From: Fidelibacterota bacterium
GTDB taxonomy: Bacteria > Fidelibacterota > Marinisomatia > Marinisomatales > UBA1611
Length of the DNA: 42,048 nt
Reading direction: 5' to 3'
NCBI GenBank assembly: GCA_012964275.1
Contig: DTUG01000136.1
Location: 1 to 42,048, forward strand
The position numbers and the translations under genes are program-made. The notes beneath the pieces were generated by a model that was not told the origin of the DNA, ran no database searches, and was given only the letters and a program-made list of their open reading frames with translations. Shown here one piece after another: positions 35,072 through 42,048 of this stretch (positions are counted from its first letter, which is position 1; every line of letters starts with the position of its first letter).

Positions 35072-35395
35072 ATGGCAATATATAATCATTTAAAAGGCAT
35101 ACCTGAACTGCCGGATTTACCACATATAAAAAAGAAACGCCCCAAGGAAATGGCAGTGGTTGATGAAGACAACTGCACCGGCTGCCTAGCGTGTGTACCC
35201 TTCTGTCCAGTAGATTGTATAGAATCCGTTCCAAAGGAAAAATACGACATCCCAATACCACCTGTGCAAGTTCGCTTTAATGAATGTATCGGCTGTAAGG
35301 TATGTGCCCGGGTCTGCACAAAAATGACCTGGGATGCAATTCGAATGATTAATATAGATACCTTTGAAGAACTATATAATATTACGATTGACTAA
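35072..35395 (+). CDS. 2[4Fe-4S] ferredoxin in the oxidase operon
   Basis: The protein has 107 residues. The first cluster motif is CTGCLACVPFCPVDC at 35-49 and the second is CIGCKVCARVC at 72-82, the latter without the usual following proline. No signal peptide is seen, so it is cytoplasmic. A basic segment (HIKKKRPKEM) precedes the first cluster. Its stop lies 20 nt before the ctaD start. Ferredoxins are not normal parts of cytochrome oxidases, and the electron donor or acceptor is unknown. Confidence 0.92.
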   Translation: MAIYNHLKGIPELPDLPHIKKKRPKEMAVVDEDNCTGCLACVPFCPVDCIESVPKEKYDIPIPPVQVRFNECIGCKVCARVCTKMTWDAIRMINIDTFEELYNITID

Positions 35396-35404
35396 ATAAA
35401 TACC

Positions 35405-35418
35405 GGAGAAAAATACTG
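35405..35418 (+). promoter_or_regulatory. Shine-Dalgarno GGAG with CTG start for ctaD
   Basis: GGAG at 35405-35408 is 7 nt before CTG at 35416, in frame with CtaD. The first in-frame ATG (35542) would delete the first membrane helix and the conserved KYIFSIDHKIIAIQY segment, so the CTG start is preferred; ATA at 35413 is a weaker option. Confidence 0.65.
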
Positions 35419-37128
35419 AGCTCTGATTCACACCACCAGGAAGGTTTCATACGAAAGTATATTTTTTCAATTGACCATAAGATAATTGCTATTCAGTATG
35501 GTGTCACTTCCCTGCTGTTTCTTTTTTTTGGTTTCTCCCTGATGATGGTCATGCGCTGGCAGTTGGCCTACCCGGAGACCGTAATTCCATTTCTTGGATA
35601 TCTGTTTGGCGAAGCAGGTATTATGCTTCCGGAGCAGTATAATTCCCTAGGAGCTATGCATGGCACTATTATGATTTTTCTTGGGGTAGTTCCGCTTGCA
35701 GTTGGCGCCTTTGGGAATTATGTGGTTCCACTCCAGATCGGAGCACCAGATATGGCTTTCCCCAAACTGAATGCCGCCAGCTACTGGAGTTATTTTGTTG
35801 GCGGAGTCATCATGGTGGCCAGTTTTTTCATGCCCGAAGGCGCTGCCCGATCCGGGTGGACATCTTACCCACCTTTATCTATTTTTGAATCTGGACAAAC
35901 TATGTGGCTCATTGGCATGGTGTTTTTGATTACATCTTCCTTGCTAGGTTCAATGAATTTCATTACAACAATCATACAACTTCGCGCACCGGGGCTTACC
36001 TGGATGAGACTACCTATTTTCGTATGGGCTCAATTTGTATCATCTTTTTTATTGGTATTGGCATTCCCCCCGCTCGAAGCAGCAGCAATATTGCAATTAA
36101 TGGACCGTATCGCAAGTACAAGTTTCTTTATGCCCAGCGGTTTGGTCTACGCTGGAGCGCCCGTTGATGTATCGGGATATGGCTCACCATTGCTCTGGCA
36201 ACATCTCTTCTGGTTCCTGGCTCATCCCGAAGTATATGTTTTGATTTTACCTGCCATGGGTATTGTGGGCGAAATATTAGCCAATAACACGCGAAAGCCA
36301 ATCTGGGGATATAAATCTATTGTTTTTGCCCTAGTTATCCTTGGATTTCTCTCTTTTATTGTTTGGGCACACCATATGTTCTTGACTGGCATGGGTCAGG
36401 TTATGAGCAGTTTTTTCCAGACCACTACAATGATCATTTCTATTCCATCCGTCATTATTTTGACAGCTTATTTCATGTCCCTGTGGGGCGGCTCAATACG
36501 GTTTAATACCCCCATGCTGTTTGCACTGGCATTTCTGCCAATGTTTGGAATTGGCGGCCTTACCGGCCTGCCGCTAGGATTAGCAGCCGCAGATATCTAT
36601 CTTCATGACACCTATTATGTGATTGGCCATTTTCATTATGTTGTTGCACCAGGTACCCTTTTTGCGTTATTTGCAGGCATCTACTATTGGTTTCCCAAGA
36701 TCACCGGTAGAAAAATGAATGAGGCATTAGGCAAGCTTCATTTCTGGCCATCATTAATTTTCATGAACGGTGTTTTTATGCCCATGTTTATTCAAGGACT
36801 GGCGGGAGTGTCAAGAAGGTTATATGATGGCGGAGAGATGTATGCCCACGCTTCAGATGTACTGCAATGGAATGAATTTATGTCAATTTCTGCATTTTGC
36901 CTTGGTGCAGCCCAGATTCCATTTATTATTAATTTCTTCATGTCCATATTCGTTGGTGAAAAAGCGGATAGAAATCCATGGAAGTCCACCACGGTTGAAT
37001 GGGCAGCTCCATCTCCGCCTATAGGACACGGAAATTTTGACACTAAAATAATCGTTCACCGTGAAGCCTATGAATACGGTGTGCCAGACGCGAAAAATGA
37101 TTTCACTCCCCAAACGGAAGAAACCTGA
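35416..37128 (+). CDS. ctaD: Cytochrome c oxidase subunit I, A-type heme-copper oxidase
   Basis: With the CTG start the protein has 570 residues and 12 or more membrane helices. Ligands visible are His82 (AMHGTIM, heme a), His270 with Glu272 and Tyr274 in AHPEVYVL (CuB, cross-linked Tyr, D-channel Glu of A1-type), His319/His320 (AHHMFLTGM, CuB), His405 (heme a3) and His407 (heme a) in GHFHYV. The residue set marks an A1-family proton-pumping oxidase. It starts 20 nt after the ferredoxin and is followed by ctaE (11 nt), ctaF, two small membrane proteins and ctaC. Putting ctaC last is not the usual order (ctaC-D-E-F). Confidence 0.96.
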   Translation: MSSDSHHQEGFIRKYIFSIDHKIIAIQYGVTSLLFLFFGFSLMMVMRWQLAYPETVIPFLGYLFGEAGIMLPEQYNSLGAMHGTIMIFLGVVPLAVGAFGNYVVPLQIGAPDMAFPKLNAASYWSYFVGGVIMVASFFMPEGAARSGWTSYPPLSIFESGQTMWLIGMVFLITSSLLGSMNFITTIIQLRAPGLTWMRLPIFVWAQFVSSFLLVLAFPPLEAAAILQLMDRIASTSFFMPSGLVYAGAPVDVSGYGSPLLWQHLFWFLAHPEVYVLILPAMGIVGEILANNTRKPIWGYKSIVFALVILGFLSFIVWAHHMFLTGMGQVMSSFFQTTTMIISIPSVIILTAYFMSLWGGSIRFNTPMLFALAFLPMFGIGGLTGLPLGLAAADIYLHDTYYVIGHFHYVVAPGTLFALFAGIYYWFPKITGRKMNEALGKLHFWPSLIFMNGVFMPMFIQGLAGVSRRLYDGGEMYAHASDVLQWNEFMSISAFCLGAAQIPFIINFFMSIFVGEKADRNPWKSTTVEWAAPSPPIGHGNFDTKIIVHREAYEYGVPDAKNDFTPQTEET

Positions 37129-37139
37129 GGAAAGATATT

Positions 37140-37739
37140 TTGGAAATCCCTTATATAGTTGACGAGCGTGAAGATACTGGTTTAATCAATTCCAAACTAG
37201 GGATCTGGATTTTTCTGGCATCGGAAGTGATGCTTTTTGGCGGGCTATTTTCCGCCTATGTTTTCCTGAGAATGGCTGCCCCTCCGGGAGATTTTGCCCA
37301 CTGGGGCGCCGAGCTGAATGTACCCCTGGCCACCCTTAATACCCTGGTGTTGATTACATCTAGTGTCACCATGGTTATGTCATGGGCATCCCTAAAACTC
37401 AAGGATTTTGAAAAATATAAAATATATATGGCGCTAACATTATTATGCGCAGCTATTTTCCTTGTGGTAAAATACTTTGAGTATACCGCCAAGTTTCACC
37501 ATGATATTTTTCCATCGTCCAGTACCTTCATGGCAATCTATTTCACGCTTACGGGGCTTCATGGTCTGCATATTATTGGTGGTATGATTGTGATAACATA
37601 TTTATGGATGCCCTTTGGAAATAAAATATGGCATACCAATCCTGAACATTTTACGAACCGCGTTGAGGTAATAGGATTATACTGGCACTTTGTGGATCTC
37701 GTTTGGATCTTCCTGTTCCCTGTACTCTACCTGATTTAG
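37140..37739 (+). CDS. ctaE: Cytochrome c oxidase subunit III
   Basis: The protein has 199 residues and five membrane helices, the short form that lacks the first two helices of mitochondrial COX3. SKLGIWIFLASEVMLFGGLF, FTLTGLHGLHIIGGM and YWHFVDLVWIFLFP are family signatures. The start is TTG at 37140 with GAGG 9 nt upstream. It stabilises subunit I and proton uptake. It lies 11 nt after ctaD and 9 nt before ctaF. Confidence 0.95.
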   Translation: MEIPYIVDEREDTGLINSKLGIWIFLASEVMLFGGLFSAYVFLRMAAPPGDFAHWGAELNVPLATLNTLVLITSSVTMVMSWASLKLKDFEKYKIYMALTLLCAAIFLVVKYFEYTAKFHHDIFPSSSTFMAIYFTLTGLHGLHIIGGMIVITYLWMPFGNKIWHTNPEHFTNRVEVIGLYWHFVDLVWIFLFPVLYLI

Positions 37740-37748
37740 GATAAAATA

Positions 37749-38051
37749 ATGAGTGACCACGATACAGTATCAATCCAAGAACATATTCGAGTCTATTTGA
37801 CGGTATTTGGTGCACTAGCTGTTTTAACTGTTACTACAGTATTAGCTTCGTATCTGGACATCAGTACATCAGAAGCAATATTCCTAGCGTTAGTTATTGC
37901 ATCGGTGAAAGGATCCCTCGTTGCAGGCTACTTCATGCACCTGATCTCGGAAAAAGCTACAATCACATGGATACTGATGATGACAGCGTTATTTTTTTTC
38001 GTACTGATGTTTCTGCCATTAATGTCTATAACAGATCAAGTCAATATCTAA
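37749..38051 (+). CDS. ctaF: Cytochrome c oxidase subunit IV (prokaryotic type)
   Basis: The protein has 100 residues with three membrane helices. The family pattern is seen in YLTVFGALAVLTVTTVLA, then LVIASVKGSLVAGYFMHL, where the central basic residue and His are conserved, and a third helix LMMTALFFFVLMFLPLM. It is a small stabilising subunit of caa3/aa3-type oxidases. The next gene starts on the base after its stop. Confidence 0.9.
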   Translation: MSDHDTVSIQEHIRVYLTVFGALAVLTVTTVLASYLDISTSEAIFLALVIASVKGSLVAGYFMHLISEKATITWILMMTALFFFVLMFLPLMSITDQVNI

Positions 38052-38249
38052 ATGATATCACTTAAAACATTTCATTTTTTTTTCATTGCTGTTTCTACCA
38101 TATTGACCTGCTGGTACGGAGTATTTGAAATGACTACTCCTACGAATCCAGGTTTTATTTCATTACTGCTTGCCGGGTGTTCTTTTGCAGCAACAGCAGG
38201 TTTATGCATTTATGGTCTATCAATTCTTAAAAAATTCAAGAATCTATAA
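38052..38249 (+). CDS. 65-residue two-helix membrane protein
   Basis: The protein has 65 residues with two hydrophobic helices (about 6-25 and 35-58) and a short basic tail. It begins directly after the ctaF stop, with no spacer, and ends 5 nt before the next gene. It is not recognised. Its location makes it a candidate small oxidase subunit or assembly factor. Confidence 0.75.
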   Translation: MISLKTFHFFFIAVSTILTCWYGVFEMTTPTNPGFISLLLAGCSFAATAGLCIYGLSILKKFKNL

Positions 38250-38254
38250 TAACT

Positions 38255-38488
38255 ATGAATAAAATCATTTCAATCTTCACTTTTACGTTAATTATGTTTT
38301 TTATTGCGGAACCAATACAGGCTTGTGCAACCTGCTATGGTGCTACCGACGCAGCAGCAACTGAGGGGCTGAATTGGGCTATTATTTCATTGCTGGGAAC
38401 AACCGGTGGTGTCTTAACCGGAATTATTATAGCCATCATTTCCATAGTGAAAAAGGCCGAAAAACACGGTAAAATAATTGAAAAATAA
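38255..38488 (+). CDS. Small secreted/membrane protein with CATCYG motif
   Basis: The protein has 77 residues: a signal peptide (1-23, ending IQA), then CATCYGATDAAATEG with Cys24 and Cys27, a membrane helix (about 40-66) and a basic tail. The CxxC on the periplasmic side next to a helix is reminiscent of small CPxCxG-type proteins found beside oxidase genes in other phyla (recalled, not checked). It could hold copper or act in thiol exchange near CuA. It starts 5 nt after the previous gene and ends 12 nt before ctaC. Confidence 0.78.
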   Translation: MNKIISIFTFTLIMFFIAEPIQACATCYGATDAAATEGLNWAIISLLGTTGGVLTGIIIAIISIVKKAEKHGKIIEK

Positions 38489-38500
38489 AAAAGGATAATT

Positions 38501-39343
38501 TTGCTAGGACTACTTCAACACTTTGGTTTACCTGTTAATGCATCAATTCAGGGGGAACATATTGATAATGCCAATGTACTGATGCACTGGCTGATGCTGA
38601 TATTATTTATTGGTTGGGGTGCATTCTTTATTATAAGTCTGGTCAGATTTCGAGCGTCAAAAAACAAGACTTCAGATTATACCGGTGTGAAATCTCATAT
38701 ATCTTCACTGCTTGAAGCTGCGGTTGCCATCATTGAGATCATTGCTTTATTCGGTTTTTCATATCCGGTTTGGGCTTACAGGGTGAATGAAGTTCCTGAC
38801 ACCAGGGACGCTGAAAATATCAGGGTAGTAGCCCAGCAATTTGCCTGGAATATTCATTATCCCGGCAAAGATGGCTTATTTGGAACCACACGATCTGATC
38901 TAGTAGATGAACAGGAAAACCCGATTGGTCTTGATCGTGGCAGTCCAAACGCTTCCGATGATTTTTTCACTATCAATCAACTCCATATTCCAGCGCACAA
39001 AAAGATACGAATTGATTTAACCACTAAAGATGTAATTCATAATTTTAAATTACCTGAGTTACGTGTTTCGCAGGATGCTATCCCCGGCATGGTGATCCCG
39101 GTACATTTCGAGGCTACTATGACATCAGAAGAATTTTTAGAAACCGTCAAAGGCACCCCTAGAGAAGGCAAGGGTTTAGAAATTTCATGTGCCCAGCTTT
39201 GTGGTTTAGGCCACTACCGTATGAAGGGTTTTTTAACAATACATGATCAAGATGGATATCGTGTCTGGCTGGATGAAGAAGCAGAATATCTGCTTGAATC
39301 CGGTGATGATGAAGATGATTGGGGCGACGACGAAGATTGGTAA
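38501..39343 (+). CDS. ctaC: Cytochrome c oxidase subunit II with CuA site and acidic Trp tail
   Basis: The protein has 280 residues and begins at TTG 38501, with AGGA 5 nt upstream. Two membrane helices (about 25-48 and 70-92) anchor a periplasmic cupredoxin domain with CuA ligands His180 (DVIHNFKLP), Cys230, Cys234, His238 and Met241 (CAQLCGLGHYRM). No heme c domain is fused, so a separate cytochrome must donate electrons. The last 14 residues (SGDDEDDWGDDEDW) form an acidic tail almost identical in pattern to the end of the octaheme cytochrome. It is the last gene of the oxidase operon; a hairpin follows at 39392. Confidence 0.96.
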   Translation: MLGLLQHFGLPVNASIQGEHIDNANVLMHWLMLILFIGWGAFFIISLVRFRASKNKTSDYTGVKSHISSLLEAAVAIIEIIALFGFSYPVWAYRVNEVPDTRDAENIRVVAQQFAWNIHYPGKDGLFGTTRSDLVDEQENPIGLDRGSPNASDDFFTINQLHIPAHKKIRIDLTTKDVIHNFKLPELRVSQDAIPGMVIPVHFEATMTSEEFLETVKGTPREGKGLEISCAQLCGLGHYRMKGFLTIHDQDGYRVWLDEEAEYLLESGDDEDDWGDDEDW

Positions 39344-39391
39344 GTTCTAGGCTAGTAGCTAAAGATTAATAAATCATAAACTTTAAATAAT

Positions 39392-39417
39392 GCCGCTGAA
39401 AAGCGGCTCTTTATTTC
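39392..39417 (+). terminator. Likely Rho-independent terminator of the oxidase operon
   Basis: The stem GCCGCT/AGCGGC (39392-39397 with 39402-39407) closes a GAAA loop and is followed by a T-rich run interrupted by C and A. It lies 48 nt after the ctaC stop and directly abuts the 3' end of the leftward tRNA gene. Confidence 0.7.
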
Positions 39418-39419
39418 TG

Positions 39420-39503
39420 TGCCGCGGAAAGGACTCGAACCTTCACGCCCGTTAGAGCACCAGATCCTAAATCTGGCGTGTCTGCCAATTCCACCACCGC
39501 GGC
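39420..39503 (-). tRNA. tRNA-Leu (anticodon UAG)
   Basis: The gene is 84 nt, read leftward from 39503. The acceptor arm GCCGCGG pairs with CCGCGGC near 39421-39427, with discriminator A at 39420. The anticodon arm CCAGA-TTTAGGA-TCTGG gives anticodon TAG, which reads CUA codons. A long variable arm (TGCTCTAACGGGCGT region) marks it as a class II tRNA, and GGTTCGAGTCC forms the T arm. CCA is not encoded. Confidence 0.95.
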
Positions 39504-39537
39504 AAAATGAATAGAAAAATTACAAAGACGGCAAAAT

Positions 39538-39565
39538 AAAAAGGGCAGTAAAACCTGCCCTTTTT
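39538..39565 (-). terminator. Rho-independent terminator of the T9SS-protein gene
   Basis: An 11-bp stem (AAAAAGGGCAG with CTGCCCTTTTT) closes a six-base loop. Read leftward it lies 27 nt after the stop of the gene ending at 39592 and carries its own T-run. Confidence 0.9.
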
Positions 39566-39591
39566 TATTCTGAAATATTCGTATAAAAAGA

Positions 39592-42048
39592 TTATTTCAT
39601 CAGTATCATTTTTCGGGTAAAGGTTTTGTCACCTCCATGAAGCCGGTATAGATAAACGCCAGCACTCACAGGATTTCCAAAATCATCCGTAGCATACCAA
39701 ACAGCGGTTTTGCGACCCGCCAACTCAACATCATTGATCAATGTTTTCACCTTACGACCCATTAAATCATAAATAACCAGCTGAATATCACTCTCGGCGG
39801 GCAGATCATAGGTGATGAGTGTTGCCGGGTTGAATGGATTCGGATAATTGGGATGAAGTGCAAATTTACCAGGAAGAACCACATCTGCACTACTGGATAG
39901 ACTTACAGTAAATTGCCCAAAACCTTCAGCAACGGATGTAACTGGATTTGCGCCATCGTCACCGGTCGCTACTGACTCGAACAGGAGCATCACACTTGGG
40001 TTTTGAATATTTTGATTCATCTCAACATCAACGCGAAGGATGGGTCCTTCACCCGGCATGATACCTGTTGCAAAATCATAGCCAAGAAAATAGAACATTT
40101 GATCGTCATCTTCTCCGGAACTACCATCAATGGTTCCATTCTCGAACCTGTCCAAAGGAGTAATTCCTGTTACTGTTAAATACTCTGGTACATCAGCAAT
40201 ACGCAGTTCTAGAATAAATGCATATGCGGTATTGGTCATATGGATATCGAACGAACCTGTGCCACCTGGTGTCAGACCTCCGGTCACATTATGAATACTA
40301 TACGCCACCGGCGGTTGCCCGATATAAACATCAGCTGGAGATCCAACCGTATGCATGGGCAGGTTATTGATATCTGCAATCACTGTTTCACCAAATCCCA
40401 GTGTAATCATTTCGCCTTCAGGAGAGCCATCCAGCATATCCAAATTAATATTTGCTAGATGTCGCAAGCCTGGAGGAATCGGTTGGGATAGTGTATTGTC
40501 ATAAAGAAGGATTCGATATGCGGCACCGATTTGATCACCACTAATTGACCAGGTGCTGAAATCGATCAAATCACTGACTTCCAACCCAGCTCCCATCATA
40601 AAAGGCGGATCGGCAATAATATCGATCTGGATACCAAACACAGGTTGAGTATTCTGTAAAAGCAGAGAAGATGTCATCTGCGCTCCGGGTATGCCATACC
40701 CGCCAGTCAGGGTTAGATACTGGGTTTCAATAGTGACTTCATAGACGGCACTTTCAGCGGTCCAATTCATTTCAACATAGTTAATATCCTGGACGCTGGC
40801 ATCAGCATAGGTCAAAGTAACCGTAGTGTCCGCATCAGAGATTGGATATACCACTGCCCGGCAAACGACACCATCTCCCGGTTCCAAAGGTTCACCGAGA
40901 CTGATACCTGTGATTGCCATGTTCCCGTTGGCCACATCTACAATCTCCAGGGCCCAACTTTGGGTCCTCTCGGTTGTCAGTACAAACACGCTATGCAGGA
41001 TATCCGGCCAATCCTCGATCTCAAAATAAAACAGCCCTACTTGTGATTCATTATTCAAATAAAAATTCAATGTATCCATTTGTCCGGACAGGGAAGCACC
41101 ATCATCCATCCAGAGTTCTACCCACTCTACAGGGGTCGCTTCAACCGTGTTGGTGGGGCCAGATTCAACACCGGAAGGGTAAACCGCTGTTACATAATAG
41201 TAGTAGGTGGTACTGTTAACAACATTTTCGTCCAAATAAGATGTCTGATCACCGTCAACAGATTCCAGGAACTCGAAGTTTTGATCATCGCCAACTGATC
41301 GGTAAATATTATACTCATCAATATCAACCGGCCTGTTTTCAGGCGGTAGCGGATTATCTAAATCAATTCTCCAGTCAAATGGGACACCGCTGGGATAGGT
41401 CCCAACCACTTCTTCCTTATCAGCAGTAACAAACCATTGTCCCAATTCTGTCAATTCAAAATGCAGGTTCCTTGATACCTGTGCACTTGAGAATGTGATC
41501 AGAATATCATCAACGGCCCAACCGGAAGCCCAGGCTCCATTATCATTCCCATGGAAAGCAATAGTGACATTCTGCTGGTCACCATATTCGGAAAGATCCA
41601 CCGCAGTCATGACCCATTCAGTGGCAGCAGAAACTGTATGAACTACTTCAAAATTAACGCCATCTGTACTCGCTTCTACCGTGGCGATCTCACCATAAGC
41701 ACCATCGTAATATGACGCAAAGTTCAGGATTACATTCGTGGCACCGGACATATTAAACGATGGCGTTAGTAGATAATCATTACCATCATTATCAGGCGTA
41801 TTCTCACCATTAAACCCGTCATCATTAGTTACCGCGTAATACGTATGGCTGGGAATGGTCCAAAAAGCGCTCGAACCATTTTCCGTCACGTTCCAGCCAT
41901 TACCATTGGTAAGCACAGTCCAGTCTGCTGGAATTTCTCCACCTTCAAAATCTTCCGTAAATTCAGGCGGAATCGGTCCGTATGGCGGATCCCAGGTTAA
42001 TAGAACCTGTGCATCCATTCCTGACTGCGCTGCCAGATTATGTGGCTC
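39592..42048 (-). CDS. Large secreted multidomain protein with T9SS-type C-terminal sorting domain, 5' end outside window
   Basis: The last 818 residues are visible; the frame is open through the right edge, so the internal Met near 42018 is not the start. In order I see: the end of an FN3 domain (LLTWDPP); a MAM-like/choice-of-anchor-J domain starting FTEDFEGGEIPADW (about 27-190); an FN3 domain (about 230-305, with YNIYRS and TSYLDENV); three cohesin-like beta domains (about 305-700); and a C-terminal FlgD-like sorting domain with LHPNYPNPFNPATLITYDLP and a final GVYLYRLHGG...TRKMILMK. The C-terminus is the signal for type IX-like export in Bacteroidota, Marinimicrobia and relatives. It is probably a cell-surface or secreted adhesin or enzyme; no catalytic domain is visible in this part. 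Confidence 0.88.
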   Translation of the reverse strand, partial: EPHNLAAQSGMDAQVLLTWDPPYGPIPPEFTEDFEGGEIPADWTVLTNGNGWNVTENGSSAFWTIPSHTYYAVTNDDGFNGENTPDNDGNDYLLTPSFNMSGATNVILNFASYYDGAYGEIATVEASTDGVNFEVVHTVSAATEWVMTAVDLSEYGDQQNVTIAFHGNDNGAWASGWAVDDILITFSSAQVSRNLHFELTELGQWFVTADKEEVVGTYPSGVPFDWRIDLDNPLPPENRPVDIDEYNIYRSVGDDQNFEFLESVDGDQTSYLDENVVNSTTYYYYVTAVYPSGVESGPTNTVEATPVEWVELWMDDGASLSGQMDTLNFYLNNESQVGLFYFEIEDWPDILHSVFVLTTERTQSWALEIVDVANGNMAITGISLGEPLEPGDGVVCRAVVYPISDADTTVTLTYADASVQDINYVEMNWTAESAVYEVTIETQYLTLTGGYGIPGAQMTSSLLLQNTQPVFGIQIDIIADPPFMMGAGLEVSDLIDFSTWSISGDQIGAAYRILLYDNTLSQPIPPGLRHLANINLDMLDGSPEGEMITLGFGETVIADINNLPMHTVGSPADVYIGQPPVAYSIHNVTGGLTPGGTGSFDIHMTNTAYAFILELRIADVPEYLTVTGITPLDRFENGTIDGSSGEDDDQMFYFLGYDFATGIMPGEGPILRVDVEMNQNIQNPSVMLLFESVATGDDGANPVTSVAEGFGQFTVSLSSSADVVLPGKFALHPNYPNPFNPATLITYDLPAESDIQLVIYDLMGRKVKTLINDVELAGRKTAVWYATDDFGNPVSAGVYLYRLHGGDKTFTRKMILMK

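Noticed and set aside
35086..35319. Leftward frames opposite the ferredoxin
   Set aside because: Shadow frames; the rightward frame has two intact cluster motifs.
1..42048. CRISPR array, prophage, integron or transposase
   Set aside because: No regularly spaced direct repeats, phage genes, integrases or terminal inverted repeats with transposase were seen.

Overview
The window looks like a chromosomal segment of an uncultured, AT-rich, Gram-negative marine bacterium of the FCB side of the tree, most likely Candidatus Neomarinimicrobiota (Marinimicrobia/SAR406) or a close relative. The evidence is the C-terminal NYPNPFNPATLITYDLP type IX-like sorting domain at 39592-42048, lipoprotein-type signals, an aerobic aa3-type oxidase, and heavy use of non-ATG starts. 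The assignment is inferred from protein style only; there is no rRNA in the window. The ~42 kb length would fit an environmental fosmid insert (inference). Both ends cut through genes. No stretch longer than 300 bases lacks a gene, and I saw no insertion sequence, integrase, CRISPR array or rRNA.

Region 1 (1-10893) is a sugar/cell-wall island. A GH3 beta-N-acetylhexosaminidase lipoprotein and a secreted esterase face left. A tight rightward operon carries a two-domain GT2 glycosyltransferase, a ROK-like sugar kinase, a SpoIID/LytB-domain protein, a sodium:solute symporter, an HGSNAT/NagX-like membrane acyltransferase, a PqqB-like metallohydrolase and an SDR oxidoreductase that appears to start on ATA. 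Several neighbours overlap by 4-14 nt. The set is consistent with scavenging or recycling of amino sugars from peptidoglycan (inference).

Region 2 (10903-21148) is mixed housekeeping: pterin-4a-carbinolamine dehydratase, a MATE exporter, an SLC13 permease with two RCK_C domains, a small unknown protein coupled to a GAF/HD-GYP protein, and a 1,527-residue adenylation-domain / kinase-like / GNAT fusion.

Region 3 (21183-39343) is about 18 kb devoted to aerobic respiration. The leftward genes ctaA, sco, ctaB and a DUF420/CtaM-like gene make heme A and help assemble the oxidase. The rightward genes encode an SRPBCC protein with three novel C-terminal repeats, three tiny membrane proteins (37, 47 and 55 aa), a membrane-anchored HEAT protein, a Rieske protein, a b6-type cytochrome b, an extended subunit IV, and an eight-heme membrane-anchored cytochrome c. 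After a terminator and a palindromic repeat come a second SCO with a CusF-like domain and a secreted cupredoxin-like protein. The last rightward block encodes two small membrane proteins, a 2[4Fe-4S] ferredoxin, CtaD, CtaE, CtaF, two more small membrane proteins and CtaC. The octaheme cytochrome and CtaC end in nearly the same acidic, Trp-containing tail, which suggests that the quinol:cytochrome c and oxidase complexes share a partner or associate.

Region 4 (39392-42048) holds the oxidase-operon terminator, a leftward tRNA-Leu(UAG), and the 3' part of a large secreted T9SS-type protein with its own terminator.
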